64,000 nucleotides of DNA. Source: Oscillospiraceae bacterium (lineage in GTDB: Bacteria; Bacillota; Clostridia; Oscillospirales; Ruminococcaceae). This document shows positions 42,506 to 51,371 of this stretch, piece by piece. Below the pieces are notes generated by a model. The model made no database searches. It worked only from the letters and a program-made list of their open reading frames with translations, and was not told the DNA's origin. The stretch's first letter is position 1, and every line of letters starts with the position of its first letter. The DNA lies in the NCBI GenBank assembly GCA_018380115.1, contig JAGZUF010000001.1:62001-126000 (forward strand), in the 5' to 3' direction. A program made the position numbers and the translations under genes.

Positions 42506-43855
42506 ATGGACCTTTTGCAGGCAAACGTGAAACACTGTTATTTCCGCTATCTGCGCGCCGCGTTCGGCAGCGCGCTCATCAGCTCTGTATACAGCATGGT
42601 GGACATGGCCATGGTGGGGCAGTATCAGGGGCCGGACGGCACCGCCGCGCTGGCCGTGGTGGCGCCGGTGTGGAACATTATCTACAGCCTTGGCCTTCTG
42701 GCGGGCATCGGCGGCTGTGTGCTGGGCAGCGCCGCAAAGGGGCGCGGCGACGAACGCACAAAAAACGAATATTTCACCGCCGCGTGCATCTGCGCAGGCG
42801 TGCTGGCCGCCGCGAGCTGGGCCGCCGTGCTGCTTTGGCAGACGCCCATGCTTCGCGCCTTCGGGGCAGACGGCACGCTGCTTTCCATCGCGCGGCAATA
42901 CCTGCAGCCCATCCGCTTTGCGGTGCCGCTGTTCCTCATCAACCAGATGCTGGCCGCCTGGCTGCGCAACGACGGCGCGCCCGGCCTTGCCACGGCGGCG
43001 GTGCTGGCGGGCGGTGTTTTCAATATATTCGGAGATTACGCCTTTGTGTTCCTGCTGGACACCGGCGCCTGGGGCGCCGGTCTTGCCACAGCTTTGGGCG
43101 CGGCCATCAGCTTTGCCGTCATGCTGGGGCACTTTTTCTCGAAAAAGAACACGCTGCGCCTTGTGCGGCCCGCAAGGCTGGCGGGCAAGCTTCGGCAAAT
43201 CGTGACGGCGGGCTTTTCCACCTTTTTCATCGACATCGCCATGGGCCTGCTCACCATGCTGTTCAACCGGCAGATTATGCGCTGGCTGGGTGCGGACGCG
43301 CTGGCGGTGTATGGTGTGATTGTAAATATCAGCACCTTTGTGCAGTGCTGCGCCTACAGCGTGGGCCAGGCCGCCCAGCCCATCATTTCTGTGAATTTCG
43401 GCGCGCGGCAGTGGGGGCGCATCCGCCAGACGCTGCGCTGCGCGTTGTGCGCCGCCGCCTTTTTCAGTATTGTGTGGACGGCGCTGGTGTTCGCCTTCCC
43501 GCATGGGTTTGTGCGCATCTTCATGGCGCCCACGCCTCAAATCTTGCGCATCGCGCCGTCCATTCTGCGCAGCTACGGCCTCTCGTTCCTTCTTCTGCCG
43601 CTGAATATCTTCTCCACCTATTACTTCCAGGCGCTGATGAAGCCGGGCGCGGCGTTCTTCGTCTCGGTGGCGCGCGGCCTCGTGCTCAGCGGCGCGCTCA
43701 TCCTGCTGCTGCCCGCCCTTGTGGCGCCCAATGCTCTGTGGCTTGCCATGCCCGTCACCGAGGCCGTGGTGGCCACGGCAGCCGCCGTACTGATGGTGCG
43801 CTATACGCGCGCACTGGGCACCAGTGCGGCAAAGGCGTGCGAAAAGCCGGCTTAA
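42506..43855 (+). CDS. MATE-family multidrug/toxin exporter
   Basis: A 449-residue, twelve-helix MATE transporter exporting cationic compounds by Na+ or H+ antiport. The N-half shows the family's SVYSMVDMAMVGQYQGPDG loop; the C-half has NRQIMRWLGADALAVYGVI and QAAQPIISVNFGAR. The ATG at 42,506 has TTAGGAGGCTTTGCA upstream. The preceding leader RNA suggests ligand-controlled read-through; if it is guanidine-IV the exporter would be in the MepA-like group linked to guanidine. Confidence 0.93.
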   Translation: MDLLQANVKHCYFRYLRAAFGSALISSVYSMVDMAMVGQYQGPDGTAALAVVAPVWNIIYSLGLLAGIGGCVLGSAAKGRGDERTKNEYFTAACICAGVLAAASWAAVLLWQTPMLRAFGADGTLLSIARQYLQPIRFAVPLFLINQMLAAWLRNDGAPGLATAAVLAGGVFNIFGDYAFVFLLDTGAWGAGLATALGAAISFAVMLGHFFSKKNTLRLVRPARLAGKLRQIVTAGFSTFFIDIAMGLLTMLFNRQIMRWLGADALAVYGVIVNISTFVQCCAYSVGQAAQPIISVNFGARQWGRIRQTLRCALCAAAFFSIVWTALVFAFPHGFVRIFMAPTPQILRIAPSILRSYGLSFLLLPLNIFSTYYFQALMKPGAAFFVSVARGLVLSGALILLLPALVAPNALWLAMPVTEAVVATAAAVLMVRYTRALGTSAAKACEKPA

Positions 43856-44142
43856 CCGGGCAACATGCGCCCGCCCCGCAGGGGCCCGGCACAGGCCTGC
43901 GCCCCTGCACACATACAATTTATTTCACCCGCAGCCCGTTTACAGGCCGCGGGTGCTCTAACAGGGGCTTTCCGCCTGTAATATCCTGCTGTCAACGGCC
44001 CGCCCTGCCCGGCGCTGCAGGGGAAGGCCCTGTGCTGAGAGGCACCTTCACCGGCAAAGCCCGTGCTTTTGCCACAGGCCCAGCCTGCCACGGGCGGGCC
44101 GGGCCCGCACCGGGCGCGGGAAGGGTGCCGGGCGCCCGCATC

Positions 44143-45675
44143 TTACAAAAGCGGCGCAAACAGCCGCAGCACTGCGCTGAACAAAGCGCCCCAGAAGCCG
44201 GTGCGGCAGTCTTCCAAATGCACCTCGCGCGAGGCGGCAAACGTTTGCAGCATGTCCTGCTTCAAATCTGCCAGCGCAGGGCAGCCGTACAGCAGCGTGC
44301 CGCACTCGAAATGCAGGTACAGGCTTCGGAAATCCATATTGATAGTGCCCACTACGCCCACAGCGTCGTCGGCAAGGTAGCTTTTGGCGTGCACGAAGCC
44401 GGGCGTATATTCGTATATCCGCACGCCTGCGCGCAGCAGCGAGGCATAGTATGAGCGCGTCAGCTGGAACACCGTGGGCTTGTCCGGGATGCCGGGCGTC
44501 AGAATACGCACGTCCACCCCGCGCTTTGCGGCAAGGCACAGCGCCGTCTGCATCTCATTGGAAATGGCAAGGTAGGGCGTGGCAATATACACATAGTCCT
44601 TCGCCTGCGCCAGAATATCAATATACACGTTCTCGGCCACGGGCTCCGCGTCCAGCGGGGAATCGCCAAAGGGCTGCACAAAGCCGCCCGCCTCGCCCGC
44701 ACCTCCGGCGGGTGCGTGAAGGCCGGGCCGGTAGGGTAAAAAATCTGTGTCCTCGGGGCGCATGGCGTTCCATGTCTCCAAAAACATCAGGGTAAAGTTC
44801 CACACCGCATCGCCCCGCAGCATCACGCCCGTGTCCTTCCACACGCCGTGCGGGTGTGTGACGTTAATGTATTCGTCCGACAAATTGATGCCGCCTGTAA
44901 ACGCCGTGTGGCCGTCTATGACAAGGATTTTCCGGTGGTCCCGGTTATTCATCACAAGGCTCACCAGCGGCACGAACGGGTTAAAGGCAAGGCAGCGGAT
45001 GCCCTTTTGCTCCAGCTCACGCCAGTAGCCGCCCGGCAGCAGGGCCACGCTGCCCAAATCGTCATACATCAGGCGCACCTGCACGCCCTCGCGCGCCTTG
45101 CGCTCCAGCACAGCCAGAATGCTCTGCCACATGCCAGAGTACTGCCGGATGATGAAATACTCCATAAAAATATAGTGCTGCGCGGCCTCCAGCTCCTTCA
45201 GCATGGCGGCATACATATCCTGCCCGATGGGGTAATACTGCACCGATGTGTTCGCCCACACGGGGTACCCGCCGCATTCCGCCACATAGCGCGCCGTGGC
45301 GCGCTCGCGCGCGGGCAGCCTGTCCAGCACAGTGCTGTCCTGCGCCAGAAGCGGGCGCGTGCCCTTCATGGCACGGGCAAATTTTTCGCGCATGCGGCGC
45401 TCGGGCCGTTTGTTTCCGAACACCACATACAAAAGCCCGCCCAGCAGCGGCACCAGAAGTATGAGGATAATCCAAACAATTTTATAGGCGGGGTTATCGT
45501 CCTTGCGCACAATATACAGCACGATGAGGATGCTGAGCGCCGTGAACACCGCGCCCACCCACGGCGCATAGTGCGCCAGCCTTGTGAACCACACCAGCAG
45601 CCACGCCGCCTGGATGAGAATGAGCGCCGCCGTCACCGCAATGCGCCCAAACACCTTTTGCGAAAGCTTTTTCAT
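44143..45675 (-). CDS. cls: Cardiolipin synthase (phospholipase D family)
   Basis: A 510-residue bacterial cardiolipin synthase joining two phosphatidylglycerol molecules in the membrane. Two or three N-terminal membrane helices (about 10-70) are followed by two PLD domains with HKD-type motifs, NNRDHRKILVIDG and GFVHAKSYLADD. The end RLFAPLL is typical of Firmicutes Cls. ATG 45,675 follows GGAGGAACGGGA. Confidence 0.93.
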   Translation of the reverse strand: MKKLSQKVFGRIAVTAALILIQAAWLLVWFTRLAHYAPWVGAVFTALSILIVLYIVRKDDNPAYKIVWIILILLVPLLGGLLYVVFGNKRPERRMREKFARAMKGTRPLLAQDSTVLDRLPARERATARYVAECGGYPVWANTSVQYYPIGQDMYAAMLKELEAAQHYIFMEYFIIRQYSGMWQSILAVLERKAREGVQVRLMYDDLGSVALLPGGYWRELEQKGIRCLAFNPFVPLVSLVMNNRDHRKILVIDGHTAFTGGINLSDEYINVTHPHGVWKDTGVMLRGDAVWNFTLMFLETWNAMRPEDTDFLPYRPGLHAPAGGAGEAGGFVQPFGDSPLDAEPVAENVYIDILAQAKDYVYIATPYLAISNEMQTALCLAAKRGVDVRILTPGIPDKPTVFQLTRSYYASLLRAGVRIYEYTPGFVHAKSYLADDAVGVVGTINMDFRSLYLHFECGTLLYGCPALADLKQDMLQTFAASREVHLEDCRTGFWGALFSAVLRLFAPLL

Positions 45676-45763
45676 TCCCGTTCCTCCCGCGTCATGCCCG
45701 CGCCGCAGCGGCTTTGGGCCCACAGACGGCACGCCCAAAGCCGCCTGCGCGGCCCATACCCTG

Positions 45764-45792
45764 ATACTATCACGCCGGAGAAAAAAGTGCAA
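45764..45792 (-). promoter_or_regulatory. cls promoter
   Basis: On the minus strand TTGCAC (45,792-45,787) and TAGTAT (45,769-45,764) are 17 nt apart. Confidence 0.6.
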
Positions 45793-45843
45793 ATAGGCTT
45801 TTACCTGCCGCACAGGGCGGGGTGCCCATGCGCCTGCATGCGG

Positions 45844-45881
45844 CAAAGCCCCCGCTGCCGGTGCCGGCCGCGGGGGCTTTG
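45844..45881 (-). terminator. Terminator of birA-bioY
   Basis: AAAGCCCCCGC pairs with GCGGGGGCTTT; it lies about 30 nt after the bioY stop. Confidence 0.7.
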
Positions 45882-45909
45882 CTGTGTCAGTATCATTTTC
45901 GGCACACAC

Positions 45910-46446
45910 TCAGCGCGCCGCCCCCTTCAAAAGCCGCCGCTCCACCGCCGTCCCCACGGCAAAGGCGCACGCCCCCTTGCAGGCGTCCGGCAGGACAAAG
46001 GGCCATACGCAGAAAGCAAGGCTCTGCCCCAGCGAGGTACCCGTTATCCCCATAAACCACACGGTGCCCAGCGCATAGCACAGCACAAGGCCCAGCACCA
46101 TGCCTGCGGCTGTCAGCCACCAGCGGCCAAAGCGGCGCGCCATTGCCGTGCACCATGCAATGCACACATAGCCCAGCACATACCCGCCTGTTTTGCCTAC
46201 CAGCACAGCAGGCCCGCCCAGAAAGCCCGCGAACACCGGGATGCCGATGACGCCCAGCGCCATATATACGCACATAGAGCACACGGCCCACGCCGGGCGC
46301 AGCAGCATGCCCGCTAAAAACGCCCCCAGCACCGCCAGGTTGAAGGGCACAGGGCCAATGGGAAGCTGAAGCTGCGCCAGCACCGCCGTCAGTGCCGCCA
46401 GCAGCGCCGCGCGCAGGGCCATGTTCAGGTTTAGCTTTGTTTTCAT
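45910..46446 (-). CDS. bioY: Biotin transporter BioY (S component)
   Basis: A 178-residue, six-helix BioY, the biotin-binding component of an ECF transporter. LPIGPVPFNLAVLGAFLAGMLL, GFLGGPAVLVGKTGGYVLGY and the C-terminal FVLPDACKGACAFAVG are characteristic. No EcfAAT energizing module is encoded in the window. Overlaps birA by 4 nt and is controlled with it. Confidence 0.95.
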   Translation of the reverse strand: MKTKLNLNMALRAALLAALTAVLAQLQLPIGPVPFNLAVLGAFLAGMLLRPAWAVCSMCVYMALGVIGIPVFAGFLGGPAVLVGKTGGYVLGYVCIAWCTAMARRFGRWWLTAAGMVLGLVLCYALGTVWFMGITGTSLGQSLAFCVWPFVLPDACKGACAFAVGTAVERRLLKGAAR

Positions 46447-47429
46447 ACAGGTTCCTCCTCTTCCTTTTTCATGCGAAGGCTCACTTCCCCGAACGACACC
46501 TCGTGCTCGCCTTCTTCCGTGCGAACCACAAGGTGCCCGGCCTGTGTGATGCGCACGGCATACGCGGGAACGGCCGCCCCGCCCCGAAGCAGCGTGACAT
46601 CGTGCCCGGGCACAAAATTGTGCGCAATATACTCCGGCATAAAGGGGGCCCGCGGCAGAACCGCGCTGAGCGCAAGAAGCTCATCCGTTACGGCGGCGGC
46701 CAGTGCGCAGCGCGGCACTGGCTGGCCGGGCGCATACAGCGCGCCCACAATGTCCTCAAGGCCCTCGCCCCAGCCGCCCTGCGGGCGCACAAGGTCGATT
46801 CCGATACCCACCACCATGTGGTCCAGCCCACCGGATTCCACGTCCGTCACTGCCTCAGTGAGAATGCCGCAGCACTTTTTCCCCTGCCAGTATAGGTCGT
46901 TCACCCATTTGATGGCAAGCTCTTTTCCGCACACAGCCTTCACCGCACGGCGCACGGCAACCGCCGCAGCACAGGTGGTGAGGGCGGCGTCCTGCATGGG
47001 CAGGCCCGTTTTCAAAATGACAGAGAGGTACAGCCCCGCGCCCTCGGGCGAGGCAAAACTGCGCCCGCGCCGCCCGCGGCCGGCCGTCTGCATGCCTGCG
47101 GCCACCAGCGTGCCGTGGCCTGCGCCGCCTGCGGCCAGCTTTTTGGCGTAAAGGTTGGTGGAATCCACACAGGGCAGCACATGCGTTTCGCCCGCGCTGC
47201 GGCGGAATGCCTGCACACCCTCGCGGCACAGCACCTCGCCGCCCGCCCCGGCCAGCACATAGCCGCGCCCTGCCTCGCTGTGCACGGCATGGCCCTGCTT
47301 TTGCAGCTCTTTCACAGCCTTCCACACCGCCGCGCGGGAGACGCCCAGCACGTCCGCCAGCCGCTGGCCGGACACCGGCGCCCCCTGTGCCGACAGCAGC
47401 GCCGCCAGCACGTTTTCTTTCACAGCCAT
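46443..47429 (-). CDS. birA: Bifunctional biotin-protein ligase / biotin operon repressor
   Basis: A 328-residue group II BirA. The N-terminal winged helix (about 15-60: SGQRLADVLGVSRAAVWKAVKEL) binds DNA; the ligase domain has the biotinyl-AMP motif GRGRRGRSFASPEG, the substrate DSTN motif and KWVNDLYWQGKKCCGILTEA; the C-terminal SH3-like part completes it. It attaches biotin to carboxylases and represses its own operon. Two starts are possible (47,447 and 47,429); the latter has GGAAGGCGGCGGG upstream. Confidence 0.95.
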   Translation of the reverse strand: MAVKENVLAALLSAQGAPVSGQRLADVLGVSRAAVWKAVKELQKQGHAVHSEAGRGYVLAGAGGEVLCREGVQAFRRSAGETHVLPCVDSTNLYAKKLAAGGAGHGTLVAAGMQTAGRGRRGRSFASPEGAGLYLSVILKTGLPMQDAALTTCAAAVAVRRAVKAVCGKELAIKWVNDLYWQGKKCCGILTEAVTDVESGGLDHMVVGIGIDLVRPQGGWGEGLEDIVGALYAPGQPVPRCALAAAVTDELLALSAVLPRAPFMPEYIAHNFVPGHDVTLLRGGAAVPAYAVRITQAGHLVVRTEEGEHEVSFGEVSLRMKKEEEEPV

Positions 47430-47622
47430 ATTCCCGCCGCCTTCCATATCTATCGTTTCTGCGCCGGGCGCGCCCATGCTTTTGGCCCGCGTTTGCCGCG
47501 CGGCAGCACCGCACCAGCACCGCTTCGCCCCAATCCGCCCTGCGGTTCCTGCTTGTCAAAAGCGCGGCGTCTGTCCGCTAAACACCTGTTCCGTCTCTGG
47601 CCCGCGCCTGTGATGCAGGGCT

Positions 47623-47677
47623 ATCATACCACATTTCCGCCTCATTTGTAAACCAAAACATCATTTTCAGTTTACAT
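47623..47677 (-). promoter_or_regulatory. BirA operator overlapping the birA-bioY promoter
   Basis: TTGTAAACC (47,646-47,654) and AGTTTACAT (47,669-47,677), an inverted repeat with a 14-nt centre, match the known BirA site TTGTAAAC-N14-16-GTTTACAA. On the minus strand the inner half-site contains the -35 TTTACA (47,652-47,647), 18 nt before TATGAT (47,628-47,623). Binding would block the promoter. A leader of about 190 nt follows to the birA start. Confidence 0.85.
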
Positions 47678-47690
47678 AAAGAGTGAAAAA

Positions 47691-47718
47691 ACAGCGGGCC
47701 GTCCCTCCGGCCCGCTGT
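47691..47718 (-). terminator. Terminator after the small membrane protein gene
   Basis: ACAGCGGGCC and GGCCCGCTGT arms; on the minus strand T6 follows. Confidence 0.8.
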
Positions 47719-47746
47719 GCGCGGGGCCTGCGGCCTACCTCCATGG

Positions 47747-47979
47747 CTAGAAATAGCCGCGCCCCTTCAGCATGCCCAGTATGGTGAGCAAAACAATGGC
47801 AGCCACGCATGCGCCGATAAACCAGTCGATATATTTCACCGGCACACGGCGGAAGCGTTCATACAGCCGCTCCTTCAGGCTGCGCGGATGATGATGTCTT
47901 TTTCTTCGTGCGCGCCGCCTTCCGGCGCAGGCTGCTGTGAAGCACAAGGCATCTTGCCTTTTTCCTGCTGCGCACCCAT
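47747..47979 (-). pseudogene. Small single-helix membrane protein with probable frameshift
   Basis: A strong SD (GAAGGAGGGGGG) precedes ATG 47,979, whose frame reads MGAQQEKGKMPCASQQ...EEK and then ends early. After a one-base shift in the A5 run near 47,900 the reading continues RHHHPRSLKERLYERFRRVP and a membrane helix (IGACVAAIVLLTILGML) to the stop at 47,747. The joined product would be about 77 residues. Alternatively only the downstream frame is used from a TTG at 47,947. No family recognised. Confidence 0.5.
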
Positions 47980-48052
47980 GCGCGCCCCCCTCCTTTCCTT
48001 CACGAAAGGCAGAGGGCCGCCGCAGCGGCCCCCCTTGCCGGAACGCATATGC

Positions 48053-48330
48053 TTATTTCTTCGCAAGATATTTGCGAAGACCCATCGCAACGTGACGAAG
48101 CCCTGCACAATAAAGATATAGACCGGGTCCACGCCCATGAACTGCAGGCAGATCTTTAGCACCTCGAACACCAGCACGCCGATGAGCACGCCGCTCACCT
48201 TGCCCACGCCGCCGTTTGTGGAAACGCCGCCGATGCTGCAGGCCGCAATAGCCTCCGGCTCATAGCCGAAGCCGGCCGCTGTGGAAACGTCACCCATCTT
48301 AGCCCCCAGCAGAAAGCCGCCGCCCCCTGC
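48053..48330 (-). pseudogene. Remnant of a sugar ABC-transporter permease (MglC/RbsC-like)
   Basis: Only the last quarter of the permease is left: MGDVSTAAGFGYEPEAIAAC, IGGVSTNGGVGKVSGVLIGV, FMGVDPVYIFIVQG are its conserved C-terminal helices. A frameshift near 48,095 separates the normal end, VAMGLRKYLAKK with stop at 48,053. The 5' part is missing, with foreign sequence and a terminator directly upstream. MglC permeases normally import galactose/methyl-galactoside with MglA and MglB, neither of which is here. Confidence 0.75.
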
Positions 48331-48347
48331 TTCTGAAAAGCACAGCA

Positions 48348-48390
48348 AAGCCCCCGCGGCAGGCATACCGCGGGGGCTTTGCGCTTTTTT
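48348..48390 (-). terminator. Terminator of the DUF362/ferredoxin gene
   Basis: AAAGCCCCCGCGG pairs with CCGCGGGGGCTTT around GCATGCC-like loop bases; it abuts the broken 5' end of the permease remnant. Confidence 0.75.
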
Positions 48391-48430
48391 CACTTCATCG
48401 TATGCACCCGCCCAAAGGCGGCGCCGGCCG

Positions 48431-49558
48431 TCACTTGACTACGATTAACTCATACGTCTGCGTGCCGAGGCCTATCTTCTCGCCGTGCTCCATACAGCTT
48501 TTCCAGTTGGTCTCAGGCGAGGTATTGGTAAAGTGGTCGTGGTGGTCGCATGCCCCCTCCCGGCTGAGGTTCTCATCCAGCAGGCTTCCTGGTATTACGG
48601 GCATGGCGTTGCACGCCTCGGCACAGGCCACGTCCAGCGCAACGGGGTCAAAGCTGGCGAACATGCCCACATCCGGGATAATGGCCGCATCGTTTTCCCC
48701 GTGGCAGTCACAGTAGGGCGACACCTGGTTCACAATATTGATATAGAACGCCGGGCGGCCGTCCACCACAGCCTTGGCGTACTCGGCCATTTTGCAGTTC
48801 AGCTCGTCGTTGGCCGCGTCATTGGCAGCGTACACGGCGTCAAAGTTGCACGCGCCGATGCAGCGCCCGCAGCCCACGCACTTCGCATGGTCGATGCCCG
48901 CCTTGCGGTTTTCATCAAACGAAATTGCGCCGTGGGCACAGTTTTTCATGCATACCCCGCACGAACGGCACAGTGCTTTGTCCACCGAGGGCTTGCCGGA
49001 AGAGTGCATGTCCATTTTTCCCGCGCGCGAGCCGCAGCCCATGCCCACATTCTTCACCGCGCCGCCGAAGCCCGTGCACTCGTGCCCCTTGAAGTGGGAA
49101 AGGGCAATGAACACGTCTGCGTCCATCACGGCGCGCCCAATCAGCGCGTTTTTGATGTACTGGCCGCCACGCACCGGCACAGCCACCTCATCCGTGCCCT
49201 TCAGGCCGTCTGCAATGATAATCTGACAGCCCGTGGAAAACGGCGAATAGCCGTTTTCGTAGGCGGCGTCCATATGGTCCAGCGCATTCTTGCGGCGGCC
49301 CACATACAGGGTGTTGCAATCTGTCAGAAAGGGCTTGCCCCCCTGCGCCTTCACCATATCGGCCACTGTTTTGGCAAAGTTCGGGCGGAGAAAGGAAAGG
49401 TTGCCCGGCTCACCGAAATGGATTTTGATGGCGGCGTATTTGTCCTTGAAGTCGATTGTCTCAAAGCCTGCGCGGCGCATCAGCTTTTCCAGCTTCTGCT
49501 GCAGGCTCGTGCCCGGGCGGGCACGCATATCGGTAAAATATACTTTTGAAGGTTCCAT
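48431..49558 (-). CDS. DUF362-domain protein with two 4Fe-4S ferredoxin clusters
   Basis: A 375-residue protein. The N-terminal DUF362 domain (about 5-190, with IKIHFGEPGN, ALSHFKGHECTGFGGAVKNVGMG) is interrupted by a ferredoxin insert with two clusters, CRSCGVCMKNCAHG and CVGCGRCIGAC, near 195-240, then DUF362 continues (FDPVALDVACAEA). Such proteins are widespread in anaerobes and lack a firm function; electron transfer is implied by the clusters. ATG 49,558 follows GGAGGATGTGTTCTG. Confidence 0.9.
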   Translation of the reverse strand: MEPSKVYFTDMRARPGTSLQQKLEKLMRRAGFETIDFKDKYAAIKIHFGEPGNLSFLRPNFAKTVADMVKAQGGKPFLTDCNTLYVGRRKNALDHMDAAYENGYSPFSTGCQIIIADGLKGTDEVAVPVRGGQYIKNALIGRAVMDADVFIALSHFKGHECTGFGGAVKNVGMGCGSRAGKMDMHSSGKPSVDKALCRSCGVCMKNCAHGAISFDENRKAGIDHAKCVGCGRCIGACNFDAVYAANDAANDELNCKMAEYAKAVVDGRPAFYINIVNQVSPYCDCHGENDAAIIPDVGMFASFDPVALDVACAEACNAMPVIPGSLLDENLSREGACDHHDHFTNTSPETNWKSCMEHGEKIGLGTQTYELIVVK

Positions 49559-49750
49559 CAGAACACATCCTCCTTCTTTCAGGCCGCGCGCAAAGCGCGC
49601 GGCGCTTCTCTCCGTTTTTTTATTATGAAGCATCCAGCTTTTCCCGTCAAGCGGGCCCCGTCAAGATTTTTTCAAAAAGCCCTTGATTTTGCAAAAGGGT
49701 TTTGCTATAATAATCAAGCACTCTTCTGATACGAGACAGGCACTTCTCGT

Positions 49751-49826
49751 GCTGGCATAGCTCAGCTGGTAGAGCAGCTGATTTGTAATCAGCAGGTCGG
49801 GGGTTCGAATCCGTCTGCCAGCTCCA
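49751..49826 (+). tRNA. tRNA-Thr (anticodon TGT)
   Basis: Cloverleaf of 76 nt including an encoded CCA end. Acceptor arms GCTGGCA and TGCCAGC pair over 7 bp; the D arm is CTCAGCTGGTAGAG; the anticodon arm GCTGA-TTTGTAA-TCAGC places TGT at positions 34-36; the T arm is GTCGG-GGGTTCGAATCC type. It marks the left edge of the AT-richer island. Confidence 0.97.
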
Positions 49827-49837
49827 TTAGGAATTTA

Positions 49838-49868
49838 TAAGGTGTACCAAAACTGCGGTACACCTTTT
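49838..49868 (+). terminator. Terminator after tRNA-Thr
   Basis: AAGGTGTACC and GGTACACCTT arms with an 8-nt loop and T6. Confidence 0.85.
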
Positions 49869-50163
49869 TTCATCCCCGTAAGCGTGTGAGAAATGTATGC
49901 AACTTTGCATATACCTCTTTATGGGACGCGAAGGCTTGAAATATCAATGAGACATTTGAGGCCGCATTACTGATTATAAGTACCGTTCATATTCTTTTCG
50001 GGTACTCGCTTATCGAAATATCGTTTTTTCACTGCAAATAAAAGCGTATCAAAAACTATCACTCGAAGAATGACGGTTTTTGATACGCTTTTACGCTTTG
50101 TAGCATTATTTTAACTATAAGTCTCTTTTTGTGATATATTACATCCCCCACTAATTTCGAGTT
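49869..50163. other. Gene-free junction of core genome and island
   Basis: The composition changes to AT-rich here. Apart from the inverted repeat at 50,040-50,092 nothing is recognised. No integrase gene and no second copy of the tRNA 3' end were seen within the window. Confidence 0.6.
50040..50092 (-). terminator. Perfect 17-bp inverted repeat, probable terminator of the island operon
   Basis: AAAAGCGTATCAAAAAC and GTTTTTGATACGCTTTT flank a 19-nt loop. With T4 ends on both strands it can terminate transcripts coming leftwards from the amidohydrolase gene. Confidence 0.65.
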
Positions 50164-50532
50164 TTGAAAAAGAAACCAAAAAGCATGAATTGTGTATATT
50201 GTAAGCAAGAGGTACTGTTCGCCCAATATTGCGGGATGTGTGACTGGAACCAACTCGTTTCCCCAAAAGCTTTCACACTCCGGGCCATACACGACCGCTG
50301 GATGCCCCGGCGATATATGAAAATCGGCATCAAAACCAAACCCGACTATGATAACGCACAGAACAAGTTGAAGCTCTTACGGGATGTACCCGCATCCGAA
50401 ATTGGGGTAGATAATTTGCAGGACATCCTGGACTATGGCCGCGGTGACTCTGTGAGAGCGCAGGTCAAAGTTCGTTTGATGAGCTTACCTGATTGGCCAA
50501 TTCTGTTCAGCAGAGAAACTGCGTTTCCATAA
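50164..50532 (+). CDS. Doubtful hypothetical protein with cysteine pairs
   Basis: An open frame of up to 122 residues. From an internal Met (about 50,185) it reads NCVYCKQEVLFAQYCGMCDW, a possible zinc ribbon, then a basic region. There is no clear SD and its last 100 nt overlap the end of the opposite amidohydrolase gene. It may be a decayed fragment of a larger gene at the island border. Low confidence. Confidence 0.3.
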   Translation: MKKKPKSMNCVYCKQEVLFAQYCGMCDWNQLVSPKAFTLRAIHDRWMPRRYMKIGIKTKPDYDNAQNKLKLLRDVPASEIGVDNLQDILDYGRGDSVRAQVKVRLMSLPDWPILFSRETAFP

Positions 50533-51287
50533 AAAATTTCTTTTTTCTCCGTGGCTGTCAAATCCGAATTTTCTACCATGTCCCGAGTTCGAAAAAAATC
50601 CCCCCAGGGGTGATCTGAACCAAAAAGCACACGTTCCACCCCCAATTCACGTACCATAAGCCCAAACTCTTTTGCCTCCATTCTTCGGATAGCAAGAGCT
50701 GTATCTACTAAAACCGGCATTTGTTTTAACAGATCCAATTCATGGCTGTTCATATCAATTCCACCCATATGAGCACAGATGAATGGTGCACCTTGAAATG
50801 CGTCGATTACTCGTGCCACTGTATGAGGCAATACAAGGTGATTAGGGGATTTTGCAGAATCTCCGCAGTGTACAATCGTTGCCATTCCAAGACTACCAAT
50901 TTTTCGATACAAGGGAATATTTTTTGTGTCATCAAAATCAAAATTTTGGTGCCCTGTATGAAATTTGATTCCCCGAATTCCCTGTTGGTACAGATACTCT
51001 ACTTCCTGTAAAGCATTTTTCGCCGCCGGATGCACAGACCCGAAGGGGATAAATTCTTCGCAGGTACTCTGTGCGGCAAAACGGTTTACGTTTGCCATCG
51101 TATCCGGACGTGTGGCCATATTTAGTAGAACACTTTTTTCCACATGGTGTTGCCTCATCCATTCCCGCTGTGTGTCCAGCGTACCGTCCACCTGATAATA
51201 ATTCTCTTTTACTGAGTCCACAGCCCGCTTTGCCAAAAAAGCCGGATAACAATGAACATGAAAATCGATCATTGCAAATCCATGCAT
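50433..51287 (-). CDS. Amidohydrolase family 2 metal-dependent hydrolase/decarboxylase
   Basis: A 284-residue TIM-barrel protein of the amidohydrolase-related family (PF04909). Metal ligands are visible in DFHVH (8-12), the His in GIKFHTGH, HCGDS, HMGG and the Asp in GSDHPWGD. Family members include ACMSD and gamma-resorcylate decarboxylases, lactonases and hydratases of aromatic-acid pathways. About 22 residues after FYGNAVSLLN have no family counterpart, suggesting the natural stop was lost at the island edge. Last gene of the island. Confidence 0.85.
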   Translation of the reverse strand: MHGFAMIDFHVHCYPAFLAKRAVDSVKENYYQVDGTLDTQREWMRQHHVEKSVLLNMATRPDTMANVNRFAAQSTCEEFIPFGSVHPAAKNALQEVEYLYQQGIRGIKFHTGHQNFDFDDTKNIPLYRKIGSLGMATIVHCGDSAKSPNHLVLPHTVARVIDAFQGAPFICAHMGGIDMNSHELDLLKQMPVLVDTALAIRRMEAKEFGLMVRELGVERVLFGSDHPWGDFFRTRDMVENSDLTATEKKEIFYGNAVSLLNRIGQSGKLIKRTLTCALTESPRP

Positions 51288-51371
51288 TTTGCCATCCCCC
51301 TTGTCAGCATAAAAACAAAGGCATTCCCACGTCTACTCCGGCGGGAGAACACCTTCCGATTGTTTTGTGTG

